Positions 15,221 to 23,741 of a stretch of DNA of 64,000 nucleotides are shown here, one piece after another. Below the pieces are notes generated by a model that did not search any database, was not told the DNA's origin, and worked only from the letters and a program-made list of their open reading frames with translations. Made by a program: the position numbers and the translations under genes. The stretch is from Streptomyces sp. MJM8645 (lineage in GTDB: Bacteria; Actinomycetota; Actinomycetes; Streptomycetales; Streptomycetaceae). The DNA lies in assembly GCF_001625365.1 (NCBI RefSeq), contig NZ_LJJF01000001.1, positions 5,400,501 to 5,464,500 of the forward strand, in the 5' to 3' direction. How positions within the stretch are numbered: the stretch's first letter is position 1; each line of letters opens with the position of its first letter.

Positions 15221-16318
15221 ATGTCGCTCGTGTTCCACTGGTTCCTTCCCACCAACGGTGACAGCCGGCAGATCGTCGGGGGTGGGCACGGGTCCACACC
15301 GGGGGTGGCGGGGGCGGACCGGCCGCCGAGCCTGGGGTACCTGGGGCAGGTCGCCCGCAGCGCCGAGCAGTTGGGGTTCGAGGGGGTGCTGACGCCGACC
15401 GGCGCGTGGTGCGAGGACGCCTGGCTGACGACGGCGATGCTGACGCAGGTGACGGAGCGGCTGAAGTACCTGGTGGCGTTCCGGCCCGGACAGATCAGCC
15501 CGACGCTGGCCGCGCAGATGGCCGCGACGTACCAACGGCAGTCCGGCGGGCGGCTGTTGCTGAACGTGGTGACCGGCGGCGAGTCCGCCGAGCAGCGCGC
15601 CTACGGGGACTTCCTGGACAAGGACGCCCGGTACGCGCGGACCGGGGAGTTCCTGGACATCGTCCGGCGGCTGTGGGCGGGCGAGACGGTCGACCACCAC
15701 GGGCCCCATTTGCGGGTCGAGCGGGCCCGGCTGAACCGGCTGCCGGAGCCGGCGCCGACGGTGTACTTCGGCGGCTCGTCCCCGGCGGCCGGCGAGGTCG
15801 CGGCGCAGTCCGCGGGCGTCTACCTGACCTGGGGCGAACCGCCCGCCCAGGTGCGGGAGAAGGTCCGCTGGATCCGCGAACTCGCCGCCGCCCGCGGACG
15901 GGTGGTGCGGTTCGGGATCCGGCTGCACGTGATCACCCGGGACACCGCCGCGCAGGCCTGGGCGGAGACCGAGCGGCTGCTCGCCGGAATGGACCCGGGG
16001 CGCGTGCGCCGGACCCAGCGGGCGCTCGCCGAGAGCGAGTCGGAGGGCCAGCGGCGGATGCTCGCGCTGCACGGCGGCTCGGCCGAGCGGCTGGAGGTGT
16101 ACCCGGGGCTGTGGGCCGGGATCGGCCTGCTGCGCGGCGGCGCCGGGACGGCCCTGGTGGGCAGCCACCGGGAGGTCGCGGACCTGATCACCGAGTATCA
16201 CGAGCTGGGGATCGACGAGTTCGTGCTGTCGGGCATGCCGCACCTGGAGGAGGCGTACTGGTTCGGCGAGGGCGTGCTGCCGCTGCTGGCCGCCCGCAAC
16301 CTGTGGCACCGGCCGTGA
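15221..16318 (+). CDS. ssuD: LLM-class FMNH2-dependent monooxygenase, alkanesulfonate monooxygenase-like
   Basis: Likely desulfonates alkanesulfonates to aldehyde and sulfite using FMNH2 and O2, as a sulfur source. It has 365 residues, close to SsuD length. SsuD-like features are FHWFLPTNGDSR at the N-terminus, the long loop before YLGQVARSAEQLGFEGVLTPTG, EDAWLTTAMLTQVTERLKYLVAFRPGQISPT, GGRLLLNVVTGGE, and LVGSHREVADLITEYHELGIDEFVLSG. The leader peptide with cysteine codons upstream supports a sulfur role. No sulfonate ABC transporter or flavin reductase gene lies alongside, so those partners must be elsewhere. The exact sulfonate substrate is not determinable. Confidence 0.85.
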   Translation: MSLVFHWFLPTNGDSRQIVGGGHGSTPGVAGADRPPSLGYLGQVARSAEQLGFEGVLTPTGAWCEDAWLTTAMLTQVTERLKYLVAFRPGQISPTLAAQMAATYQRQSGGRLLLNVVTGGESAEQRAYGDFLDKDARYARTGEFLDIVRRLWAGETVDHHGPHLRVERARLNRLPEPAPTVYFGGSSPAAGEVAAQSAGVYLTWGEPPAQVREKVRWIRELAAARGRVVRFGIRLHVITRDTAAQAWAETERLLAGMDPGRVRRTQRALAESESEGQRRMLALHGGSAERLEVYPGLWAGIGLLRGGAGTALVGSHREVADLITEYHELGIDEFVLSGMPHLEEAYWFGEGVLPLLAARNLWHRP

Positions 16319-16367
16319 ACCCGCAAACCGCTGGTCAATCCGCCGGGGCGGCCGGAGAATTCACGGC

Positions 16368-16898
16368 ATGACGCTGCCCCTGCTCCTCCTCGACGTGGAC
16401 GGACCGCTCAACCCCTACGCCGCGCCGAAGACCCGGCGGCCGGAGGGGTACGACACCCACCGCCTGCTGCCGACCTGGTGGGCGGACCGGCAGGCACGCT
16501 ACTCCCACGCGCGGGCGAAGCCGCTGCGGGTGTGGCTGAACCCGGCGCACGGGCCGGAACTGCTCGGCCTGCCCTACGAACTGGTGTGGGCCACTGGCTG
16601 GATGGGCGAGGCGAACACCCACATCGGCCCGAACCTCGGCCTGCCCGAACTCCCCTACATCCAGTGGACGGACCTGTTCGGGGAGGATCCGGACGGCCTG
16701 CACTGGAAGACCCGGGACGTGGTCGCCTGGGCGGACGGCCGCCCGTTCGTCTGGGTGGACGACGAACTCGGCCCGCAGGACACCGCCTGGATAGCCGCCC
16801 ACCACCCCGCCCCGGCACTCACGTTCCACGTCAACCCCCGAATCGGCCTGCTGGCCGCCGACTTCGTGGCCCTGCGCGAATGGGCGGTCGCGGCATGA
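16368..16898 (+). CDS. HAD-like hydrolase of unknown substrate
   Basis: A 176-residue cytosolic protein. LLLDVDGPLNPY supplies the two nucleophile-loop aspartates and VWVDDELGPQD gives the motif IV acidic pair, so the HAD core looks complete though small and with little cap. LNPAHGPELLGLPYELVWATGW (split here by family-typical aromatic residues) is usual for actinobacterial stand-alone HAD proteins. It starts 49 bp after the monooxygenase stop and overlaps the MOSC gene by ATGA, so the two are translationally coupled. Substrate unknown. Confidence 0.7.
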   Translation: MTLPLLLLDVDGPLNPYAAPKTRRPEGYDTHRLLPTWWADRQARYSHARAKPLRVWLNPAHGPELLGLPYELVWATGWMGEANTHIGPNLGLPELPYIQWTDLFGEDPDGLHWKTRDVVAWADGRPFVWVDDELGPQDTAWIAAHHPAPALTFHVNPRIGLLAADFVALREWAVAA

Positions 16899-17686
16899 GG
16901 GTCGGGACGGTCGAACGGCTGCGGCGCTACCCGGTGAAGTCGCTGCTGGGGGAGGAGTTGGCGGCGGTCGGGGTGGACGGGCGCGGCCTGGAGCGGGACC
17001 GCGGCCGCGCCCTGCTCGACCTCGACACCGGGAAGGTCGCCAGCGCCAAGAACCCGCGGCTGTGGGCGGGCCTGCTCGGTTACACGGCGGCGACCGCGGC
17101 GGGCGGCGTGGTGATCACCGGCCCGGACGGGCGGTGCGTGGACGAGGAGGAGCTGTCGGCGGCGCTCGGCCGCAAGGTCGCCCTGATCGCCGAGCGCCCG
17201 CCCGGGGCGACGATCGAGCGGGCCGTGCCGGAGGAGGTGCTGGCGCACGGCATCGAGGCCGAAGTCGACGTCACCGTCAACGAGTTGGGCCGGGCCGCGC
17301 CGGACGGCGGCTTCTTCGACTTCGCCCCGCTGCATCTGGTCACCACCTCGACGCTGGCCGCGACCGGCGCCGAGGCGGAGCGCTACCGCCCGAACCTGGT
17401 GATCCGCACCGAGGGTGAGGGGTACGTCGAGAACGCGTGGGTGGGGCGGGAGTTGGCGATCGGGCCGGTGCTGCGGCTGCGCATCGTGGTGCCCACGCCG
17501 CGCTGCGCCGTCCCGACCCTGCGGCACGGCCCGCTGCCCCGGAGCACGTCCGCCCTGCGCGTTCCGGCCGAGCGGAACCGCCTGGTCCCGCTGGAGGGCA
17601 TGCCCGCGCTGCCCTGTGCGGGGGTGTACGCGCAGGTGCTGGTGCCCGGCCGGGTCGCGGTGGGGGATGCGATCAGGCTGGGCTGA
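16895..17686 (+). CDS. MOSC-domain protein
   Basis: A 263-residue protein with an N-terminal beta-barrel (VERLRRYPVKSLLGEEL, GLERDRGRALLD) and a C-terminal MOSC domain. The domain carries the conserved cysteine in PTPRCAVPTL and closes with VLVPGRVAVGDAIRL. MOSC proteins (as in molybdenum-cofactor sulfurase C-termini, YiiM and mARC) bind molybdenum cofactor or handle sulfur and reduce N-hydroxylated compounds. The 3' end overlaps the convergent cobC gene by 14 bp. The partner reductase is not visible nearby. Confidence 0.8.
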   Translation: MRVGTVERLRRYPVKSLLGEELAAVGVDGRGLERDRGRALLDLDTGKVASAKNPRLWAGLLGYTAATAAGGVVITGPDGRCVDEEELSAALGRKVALIAERPPGATIERAVPEEVLAHGIEAEVDVTVNELGRAAPDGGFFDFAPLHLVTTSTLAATGAEAERYRPNLVIRTEGEGYVENAWVGRELAIGPVLRLRIVVPTPRCAVPTLRHGPLPRSTSALRVPAERNRLVPLEGMPALPCAGVYAQVLVPGRVAVGDAIRLG

Positions 17687-18749
17687 GGCGGGGCAGGGAG
17701 GGGGGCGGTGGGGTGAGAACGGCGGCGAGGGCGTCCAGGAAGCGGTCGGTGGTGGCCTCGTCCCGGACGGCGATCCGCAGCCATTCCTCGCCCAGCCCCG
17801 GGAAGGTGTCCCCGCGCCGGACGGCGAAGCCGCGCCCGCGCAGCCGCTCCCGGACGGCCGCCGCGTCCGGCAGCCGTACCAGGACGAAGGATGCGGCCGG
17901 CTCGCCGTACACCCGAAGAGTCGGGAAGGCGGCCAAGCCCTTCAGCAAGTAGCTCCGCCACAAGGCCAGTTCGGCGGCGGCCTCCTCCGCCTCGGCCAGC
18001 GCGGCCGGGCCGCTGCACGCCTCGGCGGCGGCCAGCGCGGGGGTGGAGACCGGCCAGAGCGGCTGGGCGGCGCCGAGCGCGGCGATCAGCGGTGCGGGCC
18101 CGAGGACGTAGCCGATCCGCAGTCCGGCCAGGCCCCAGGTCTTGGTGAGGCTGCGCAGGACGACGACCTGGCCGGGCAGGTCCCGGGCCGGGGCGAGGGA
18201 CTCGCGTTCGCCGGGCACGGTGTCCATGAACGCCTCGTCGACCACCAGGGTGCGTCCGGGGCGGGCGAGTGCGGCGACGGCGTCGGCGGGGTGCAGGACG
18301 GAGGTCGGGTTGGTGGGGTTGCCGAGGACGACCAGGTCGGCCTCCTCCGGGACGGCCCCCAGCCGGAACCCGTCCTCGGGGGACAGCAGTACCCGGTGCA
18401 CCTGGTGTCCGGCGTCCCGCAGCGCCGCCTCGGGTTCGGTGAACTGCGGGTGCACCGCGACGATATGACGTACCGTCAGGACGCGGGCCAGCAGGACGAA
18501 AGCCTCCGCCGCCCCCGAGGTGAGCAGCACCTCGTCGGCGGGCCGCCGGTGCCGGGCGGCCACCGCCGCGCGGGCGGCGCCCTGGTCGGGGTAGGCGGCG
18601 AGGTCGCCGAGGGTGGCCGCGAGCCGGTCGCGCAGCCAGGCCGGGGGTGTGCCGGTGCGGACGTTGACGGCGAGGTCGACCAGGCCGGACCCGTCGGCGC
18701 GCACCTCGGCGTCGCCGTGGTGGCGCAGGTCGGGTTCGGGGGCGGTCAC
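17673..18749 (-). CDS. cobC: Threonine-phosphate decarboxylase-like PLP enzyme (CobC/CobD type)
   Basis: Probably supplies (R)-1-amino-2-propanol phosphate, or an equivalent, for the aminopropanol arm of cobalamin. It has 358 residues of class I/II aminotransferase fold: DLAVNVRTGTPPAWLRDRL at the N-terminus, GNPTNPTSVLHP, DEAFMDTVPGE, SLTKTWGLAGLRIGYVLG with the PLP lysine, and a substrate arginine region WLRIAVRDE. The actinobacterial Rv2231c/CobC branch fits. The GTG start overlaps the end of the cbiG gene (GTGA), so the two are coupled. It lies 10 kb from the main cobalamin cluster in this window. Confidence 0.82.
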   Translation of the reverse strand: MTAPEPDLRHHGDAEVRADGSGLVDLAVNVRTGTPPAWLRDRLAATLGDLAAYPDQGAARAAVAARHRRPADEVLLTSGAAEAFVLLARVLTVRHIVAVHPQFTEPEAALRDAGHQVHRVLLSPEDGFRLGAVPEEADLVVLGNPTNPTSVLHPADAVAALARPGRTLVVDEAFMDTVPGERESLAPARDLPGQVVVLRSLTKTWGLAGLRIGYVLGPAPLIAALGAAQPLWPVSTPALAAAEACSGPAALAEAEEAAAELALWRSYLLKGLAAFPTLRVYGEPAASFVLVRLPDAAAVRERLRGRGFAVRRGDTFPGLGEEWLRIAVRDEATTDRFLDALAAVLTPPPPSLPRLSPA

Positions 18750-20122
18750 GCGGGGTCTCCTTGTGGGTGGGCGGGCACATCGGGGGCGAGCGGCTGGAGG
18801 GGCAGCCCCGGGACGCGGTGGACGTCGTACGCGCCCGGCGGCACGCGCAGCGCCGCGCCGTCGCCGAGGGTGACCAGCGCCACGGCGTGCCCGTGCGCGG
18901 CCAGGTCGACAGCCAGGTCAACAGCCATGTCGACGGCCAGGTCGACGGCCGCGCCGGTGGCCGCTCCGGCGCCGTCGTCCGTCGCGATCCGCCTGGTCCC
19001 GGGCCGCAGCAGCTCGGCGACCGCCTCGACCGCGCCCGGCGCGCCCACGACCGCCGACGCGCGCCGCAGTTCCGCCAGCGCGCGCGGCACCAGCAGGTCG
19101 TGCGCGCCCGGTCCGAGTCCGACGACGGCGAGGCGTCCGCGGACCGCCGCCCGGGCGATCGCGACCGTCGCCGCGGCGGACTTCCGTTTGGTGGCGACGA
19201 GCTCGCCACCGGGGGCGCTCGCCAGGGCGGCCGCCTCGGCGACGCTCGCGGTGCCGACGGCGGCGCCGACCAGGTCCGACGGGTTCGGCACGGCCACCGC
19301 GGCCAGGTCCGCCGCCGGGTGCTCGTCCACCGGCACCCCGCCGAGGCAGAACGCGGCCCAGCGCACCTCCGGGTGGTCCGCCTTGCCGGCCACCGTCGCC
19401 AGCCGGGCGATCGAGGCGCGGGCCAGGCCGTGTTCGGCCAGGGTGTCCGTGATCAGCCGCATCAGCTCGGAGTCCGTGGCGCCGCCGCCCGCGCCGACCC
19501 CGACGACCAGGGTGCGCGGGTGTACGAGGAGCACGTCCTCGTCGGGGTGGGTGCGGTCGGTGACCCGCAGGACGGGGGCGTCGGCGGGCGCGTCGGCTCG
19601 GGCGGAGGGCGGCAGGGCGGGCAGCGGGTACGCCAGGTCGCTCTCCAGCCGGACCGGCCGGCCCTCGGCGAGCGCCCGCGAGGCCGCGGAGCCGCGCGGC
19701 CCGCGGGTGTACGTCGACGCGTGCCCGACCAGGTGCGCGAAGGGCCGGGCGGTGGCCGGGGGAGGGCTGCCGGTCAGGACGGCCCGGACGCCGAGCAGGG
19801 CGGCGAGTTCCTCGGCCAGTTCGTCGGCGCCGCTGTCGCGGCCGGTCAGCGGGACGGCGTAGCGCAGGTTCAGGTCCAGGCTGACCAGGCCGGGCCCGCC
19901 CGGGCGCAGGTGCGAGCCGTCGATCAGCAGTTGCGCGGTGGCCGCGACCGGCGCGAGGCAGACCACCAGGTCGTTGCGGCCGAGGGCGTAGTCCAGGGCC
20001 TCGGTCGGACCGAAGCAGGCACTGGCCACCGCGGTGTGGATGCGGGTGGTCTCCGGCCAGGCGGCGTGGATCTCGTCGGCCAGTAGGCGGCCCGTCCCGT
20101 TGAGGGCGACCAGTCCGATCAC
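18746..20122 (-). CDS. cbiG: CbiG-type cobalamin protein with a truncated CobJ-like C-terminal domain
   Basis: A 458-residue protein. Residues about 1-330 are CbiG: a central domain with CFGPTEALDYALGRNDLVVCLAP, then the CobE-like domain LVVGVGAGGGATDSELMRLI with GGELVATKRKSAA. CbiG opens the delta-lactone ring of cobalt-precorrin-5A. From about residue 335 it continues as a tetrapyrrole methylase (GRLAVVGLGPGAHDLLVPRAL), the usual CbiG-CbiH/CobJ fusion. Here it stops after only about 120 residues: the GDxG-type loop reads TLGDGAALR and the second half of the methylase is missing. A VDLAVDM-like 12-bp tandem expansion lies inside (18898-18950). The GTG start has AAGGAG ahead of it. Confidence 0.78.
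   Translation of the reverse strand: MIGLVALNGTGRLLADEIHAAWPETTRIHTAVASACFGPTEALDYALGRNDLVVCLAPVAATAQLLIDGSHLRPGGPGLVSLDLNLRYAVPLTGRDSGADELAEELAALLGVRAVLTGSPPPATARPFAHLVGHASTYTRGPRGSAASRALAEGRPVRLESDLAYPLPALPPSARADAPADAPVLRVTDRTHPDEDVLLVHPRTLVVGVGAGGGATDSELMRLITDTLAEHGLARASIARLATVAGKADHPEVRWAAFCLGGVPVDEHPAADLAAVAVPNPSDLVGAAVGTASVAEAAALASAPGGELVATKRKSAAATVAIARAAVRGRLAVVGLGPGAHDLLVPRALAELRRASAVVGAPGAVEAVAELLRPGTRRIATDDGAGAATGAAVDLAVDMAVDLAVDLAAHGHAVALVTLGDGAALRVPPGAYDVHRVPGLPLQPLAPDVPAHPQGDPA
18898..18950. repeat. 12-bp tandem repeat inside the cbiG gene
   Basis: Four near-identical 12-mers of the form GGCCAGGTCGAC/AGCCAGGTCAAC occur in frame and encode VDLA-VDMA-VDLA-VDLA on the minus strand. 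They fall in the degenerate CobJ-like domain, where the normal family has no such repeat. Slippage is the simplest origin. Confidence 0.7.
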
Positions 20123-20177
20123 GTCCCGCTCCTTCACCCAAAGCCCCGCGAGCCCGGTGACCCCCGCACACGAGCAT

Positions 20178-20215
20178 CCGTGATCCCGCCACAAGGGCCC
20201 CCGTGATCCCACCAC
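20178..20215. promoter_or_regulatory. Direct repeat in the cbiG / phosphatase divergent region
   Basis: CCGTGATCCCGCCAC (20178-20192) and CCGTGATCCCACCAC (20201-20215) match at 14 of 15 positions with a 23-bp period. They lie 56-93 bp upstream of the cbiG start, where a regulator could act on the minus-strand promoter. No known motif is recognised. Confidence 0.4.
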
Positions 20216-20275
20216 GTCCGGTCGGAACGGGTCAATCGGGGCGGCTGTGGCGTGGACCGCCGACGGGCGGCAGCT

Positions 20276-20297
20276 GTTCGCCTGTTCTTCACTTGTC
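20276..20297 (+). promoter_or_regulatory. Possible PHO box upstream of the secreted phosphatase-like gene
   Basis: Two abutting 11-mers, GTTCGCCTGTT and CTTCACTTGTC, each match about 8 of 11 positions of the streptomycete PhoP direct-repeat unit (GTTCACC-type). They end 77 bp before the start of a secreted phosphoesterase gene, the kind of gene PhoP usually activates. The match is imperfect. Confidence 0.35.
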
Positions 20298-20374
20298 TTG
20301 TGCGGTACACGACACGGCGCGATCCTACTGTTCTCGGCGCTCCAACCAGGCAGCCCCGACGCACGGAGGACCCG

Positions 20375-21310
20375 ATGGCCTTCGCACGACTCCGCACCCC
20401 CGGAACCACGTCCCCCCGCCGCCCCTTCCGCCGCCCGCTCCGCCGGCCCCTCACCGCCCTCGCCGCCGGGCTCGGCCTCGTCGGCGGCTCGCTCGGCCTG
20501 TGGGCCGCCGGCGGCAGCGCGGCCGCCGACACCGCCGGCGGGCTGCCCTCGCCCGACCACGTGATCGTCGTGGTGATGGAGAACCACGCCTACTCGCAGG
20601 TCATCGGCAGCAGCTCCAGCGCGCCGTACATCAACAACACGCTGGTCGCCGGCGGCGCCACGCTCACCCAGTCCTTCGCGCTCACCCACCCCAGCCAGCC
20701 CAACTACTACATGCTGTTCTCCGGCAGCGCGCAGGGCGTCACCGACGACAGCTGCGTCGACGTCGGCGCCCTCCAGCAGCCCAACCTGGGCTCCGAACTG
20801 CTCGCCGCCGGCCAGACCTGGGCCAGCTACAACGAGGGCCTGCCCGCCCAGGGCGCCACCGACTGCCGCGTCGACAACTACGCGCAGAAGCACAACCCGT
20901 GGTTCGGCTTCGGCAACGTGCCCGCCTCCAGCGCCTACGGCATGGACGCCTTCCCGACCGACTACACCACCCTGCCCAAGGTCTCCTTCGTCATCCCGGA
21001 CCTGTGCAACGACATGCACGACTGTTCCGTCGGCACCGGTGACACCTGGCTGCAGACCAACCTCGCCGCCTACGCCACCTGGGCCAAGAGCCACAACAGC
21101 CTGCTCGTGGTCACCTTCGACGAGGACAACCGCCTCGCCGGCAACCGCATCCCGACCGTCGTCTACGGCGCCCACGTCACCCCCGGCAGCAGCACCGGCA
21201 CCACCTACAACCACTACAACGTGCTGCGCACCCTGGAGGACCTCGCCGGGCTGACCACCCACGCGGGCAACGCCGCCAACGCCACCGACATCACCGGCAT
21301 CTGGAACTGA
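20375..21310 (+). CDS. Secreted phosphoesterase / acid phosphatase-like protein
   Basis: A 311-residue exported enzyme of the alkaline-phosphatase superfamily branch that includes AcpA-type acid phosphatases and phospholipase C. The Arg-rich start (RRPFRRPLRRP) and hydrophobic stretch form a Tat-like or Sec signal peptide ending near AAADTA. Metal and nucleophile features: VVVMENHAYSQV, then the Thr/Ser nucleophile region ALTHPSQPNYYMLFSG, PDLCNDMHDC, LLVVTFDEDN, and YNHYNVLRTLEDLAGL. The ATG at 20375 follows GGAGGA. It probably releases phosphate from organic phosphates outside the cell. The following MFS gene starts 5 bp on, so co-transcription is likely. Confidence 0.82.
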   Translation: MAFARLRTPGTTSPRRPFRRPLRRPLTALAAGLGLVGGSLGLWAAGGSAAADTAGGLPSPDHVIVVVMENHAYSQVIGSSSSAPYINNTLVAGGATLTQSFALTHPSQPNYYMLFSGSAQGVTDDSCVDVGALQQPNLGSELLAAGQTWASYNEGLPAQGATDCRVDNYAQKHNPWFGFGNVPASSAYGMDAFPTDYTTLPKVSFVIPDLCNDMHDCSVGTGDTWLQTNLAAYATWAKSHNSLLVVTFDEDNRLAGNRIPTVVYGAHVTPGSSTGTTYNHYNVLRTLEDLAGLTTHAGNAANATDITGIWN

Positions 21311-21315
21311 CGCCC

Positions 21316-22644
21316 GTGTACGTCGCGGACTCCCGCAGCTCCAAGGCCCCCGCCGCCCCGGCCTCCGCAACGGAGCCGCCGGGGCGGCGCGGCGCCGCCC
21401 TGCGCGCCGTACCCGGGACGGTGCTCGCCCTCGGCGCCGTCAGCCTGGTCACCGACATCTCCTCCGAGATGGTCACCGCCGTCCTGCCGCTCTACCTGCT
21501 CACCGGCCTCGGCCTCTCCCCGCTCGGCTTCGGGCTGCTGGACGGCATCCAGAACGGGTTCAGCGCGCTCGTCCGCCTCGCCGGGGGCCACCTCGCCGAC
21601 CGCCGCGGCCGCGACGGCGCCGCCCGCCACAAGACCGTCGCGGCCGTCGGCTACGGCCTGTCCGCGCTCTGCAAACCGCTGCTGCTGCTCGTCCACACCG
21701 TGCCGCTGATCGGCGCCGTGATCGCCGTCGACCGCACCGGCAAGGGCCTGCGCACCGCACCCCGGGACGCGATGATCTCGCTCTCCACCGAACCCGCCCA
21801 CCGCGGACGGGCGTTCGGCGTGCACCGGGCGATGGACACCGCCGGCGCCCTGCTCGGCCCGCTCACCGCCTTCCTCGTGCTGCGCCTGGCGGGCGGGCCG
21901 ATGCTCGCCGACGGCGGCGAACGGCACGGCTACAACGCTGTGTTCACGGTCAGCGCGTGCGTCGCCGCCCTCGGCGTGCTGGTCCTGCTGCTGTTCGTGC
22001 CGAACCGGCCGTCGACCGACGATCCGTCAACTACCGCTCCATCGCTGCGCGACAGCCTCGCCCTGCTGCGGCTTCCCGGGCTGCGACGGCTCACGCTCTG
22101 CGCCGTCCTGCTCGGACTCACCACCGTCAGCGACTCCTTCCTCTACCTCCTCGTCCAGCGCCGGCTCGGCCTCTCCGTTGACCTGTTCCCGCTGCTGCCG
22201 CTCGGCACCGCCGCCGCCTTCCTGCTGCTCGCCGTCCCGCTCGGCGCCCTCGCCGACCGGATCGGCCGCCGCCGGCTCTTCCTGGGCGGGCACGTGCTGC
22301 TGCTGCTCGCGTACGGGCTGCTGCTCTCACCGGCCGGCGGCCCGGCGGTGGCCGTCTGCGTCCTCGTGCTGCACGGCGCCTTCTACGCGGCCACCGACGG
22401 CGTGCTCGCCGCCGCCGCGGCCGACGCCGTCCCGGCCGGGCAGCGGGGCGCCGGGCTCGCCCTGGTCGGCACCGGGCAGGCGCTCGCCCGGTTCGCCTGC
22501 TCGCTGCTGTTCGGCGCGCTGTGGAGCGCGGTCGGCGGCACCGGCGCGCTCGGTTGGTCGGCGGGGGCGCTCGCGCTCTGCGTGCTCGGCGCGGCCGCCG
22601 TCCTGCGTGAACCCGCCGCCACCACCGTCGAGGAGAGCACGTGA
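21316..22644 (+). CDS. Major facilitator superfamily transporter
   Basis: A 442-residue membrane protein with about 12 hydrophobic segments. The first helix region VSLVTDISSEMVTAVLPLYL and the loop-2/3 motif ADRRGRD are typical of actinobacterial MFS exporters related to YajR/Fsr types; DRTGKGLRTAPRDAMIS and RAFGVHRAMDTAGALLGPL are strongly conserved in that subgroup. The GTG at 21316 is used; the first 30 residues are low-complexity, so an internal start is possible. It lies between a secreted phosphatase gene and a TolB-like gene and overlaps the latter by GTGA. Substrate unknown. Confidence 0.85.
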   Translation: MYVADSRSSKAPAAPASATEPPGRRGAALRAVPGTVLALGAVSLVTDISSEMVTAVLPLYLLTGLGLSPLGFGLLDGIQNGFSALVRLAGGHLADRRGRDGAARHKTVAAVGYGLSALCKPLLLLVHTVPLIGAVIAVDRTGKGLRTAPRDAMISLSTEPAHRGRAFGVHRAMDTAGALLGPLTAFLVLRLAGGPMLADGGERHGYNAVFTVSACVAALGVLVLLLFVPNRPSTDDPSTTAPSLRDSLALLRLPGLRRLTLCAVLLGLTTVSDSFLYLLVQRRLGLSVDLFPLLPLGTAAAFLLLAVPLGALADRIGRRRLFLGGHVLLLLAYGLLLSPAGGPAVAVCVLVLHGAFYAATDGVLAAAAADAVPAGQRGAGLALVGTGQALARFACSLLFGALWSAVGGTGALGWSAGALALCVLGAAAVLREPAATTVEEST

Positions 22645-23675
22645 ACCGACTCCAGAACCGGACCAGGGTGATCATCCTCCTGGTCGCCGTCCTGCTGCTC
22701 GGCGCCGTCGGCACCGGGGCCGTCCTCCACGCCGCCGACCGCACCGCCCGGCGCGACCAGGCCCAGCCCGGCGGCCCCGCCGTCACCGAGGGCGCCGTCA
22801 CCCTGCAAAAGCCCTCCGAGGGGCGGAAGCTGGTCTTCCGCAACATGGCCTGGGGCCCGCACCGCGACGAACTCACCGCCGTCCCCGCCGACCGCCCGGA
22901 CGGCCCGCGCACCGCCTCCGGCGTCCAGTGCCTGCGCTTCTACGCCGCCGCCGGCACCGGCATCTGCCTCCAGGCCCAGCACGGCGCCCTGGAGGACACC
23001 TACCGCGCCGTCGTCCTCGACGACCACCTGCGCGAACGGCGCTCCTACCCGGCGGCCGGCATCCCCACCCGCTCCCGGGTCTCCCCGTCCGGGCACCTCG
23101 CCGCCTGGACGGTCTTCGTCAGCGGCGACTCCTACGCGGGCACCGACTTCTCCACCCGCACCTCCATCGTCGACGTCCGCGACTGGAACCTCCGGGACAA
23201 CCTGGAGACCTTCGACGTGATCAAGGACGGCCACCCCTACCAGGCCCACGACATCAACATCTGGGGCGTGACCTTCGCCGACGACAACACCTTCTACGCG
23301 ACCCTCGCCACCGGCGGACACACCCACCTCGTCCGCGGCGACCTCGCCGCCCACACCCTCACCACCCTGCACGAGAACGTCGAGTGCCCCTCGCTCTCCC
23401 CGGACGGCACCCGCATCGCCTACAAGAAGCGCGTCCCCGGCCTGTCCCCCGACGCCCCCTGGCGCCTGTACGTCCTCGACCTCGCCACCATGACCGAGAC
23501 CGCCACCGCCGAACAGCGCAACATCGACGACCAGGCCGTCTGGTCGGACACCGGTACCCTCCTCTACGCTCTGCCCGGCGACTACGGCGCCGACCTGTGG
23601 ACCGTCCCCGCCGACGGCGGCGGCGCCCCCCGGCGGGTCACCCAGGCCGCGGTCGCCCCCGCCTACCTGGGCTGA
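22641..23675 (+). CDS. TolB-like membrane-anchored beta-propeller protein
   Basis: A 344-residue protein with one N-terminal membrane anchor (RVIILLVAVLLLGAVGTGAVL) and an extracellular domain of WD40/TolB-like PD40 repeats: SRVSPSGHLAAWTVF, CPSLSPDGTRIAYKKR, DDQAVWSDTGTLLYAL, DLWTVPADGGGAPRRVT. A cysteine pair, CLRFYAAAGTGIC, could form a disulfide. The GTG start overlaps the MFS stop (GTGA) and has GAGGAG upstream, so it is coupled to the transporter. Such adjacent TolB-like proteins are common beside this MFS type in streptomycetes, but no function is established that I know of. Confidence 0.78.
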   Translation: MNRLQNRTRVIILLVAVLLLGAVGTGAVLHAADRTARRDQAQPGGPAVTEGAVTLQKPSEGRKLVFRNMAWGPHRDELTAVPADRPDGPRTASGVQCLRFYAAAGTGICLQAQHGALEDTYRAVVLDDHLRERRSYPAAGIPTRSRVSPSGHLAAWTVFVSGDSYAGTDFSTRTSIVDVRDWNLRDNLETFDVIKDGHPYQAHDINIWGVTFADDNTFYATLATGGHTHLVRGDLAAHTLTTLHENVECPSLSPDGTRIAYKKRVPGLSPDAPWRLYVLDLATMTETATAEQRNIDDQAVWSDTGTLLYALPGDYGADLWTVPADGGGAPRRVTQAAVAPAYLG

Positions 23676-23741
23676 GGAACTCTCGGCTACGGTCCCTCGT
23701 CGAGCACAATGACGTCCTGATCGAACGGGGGAACGACAAAC

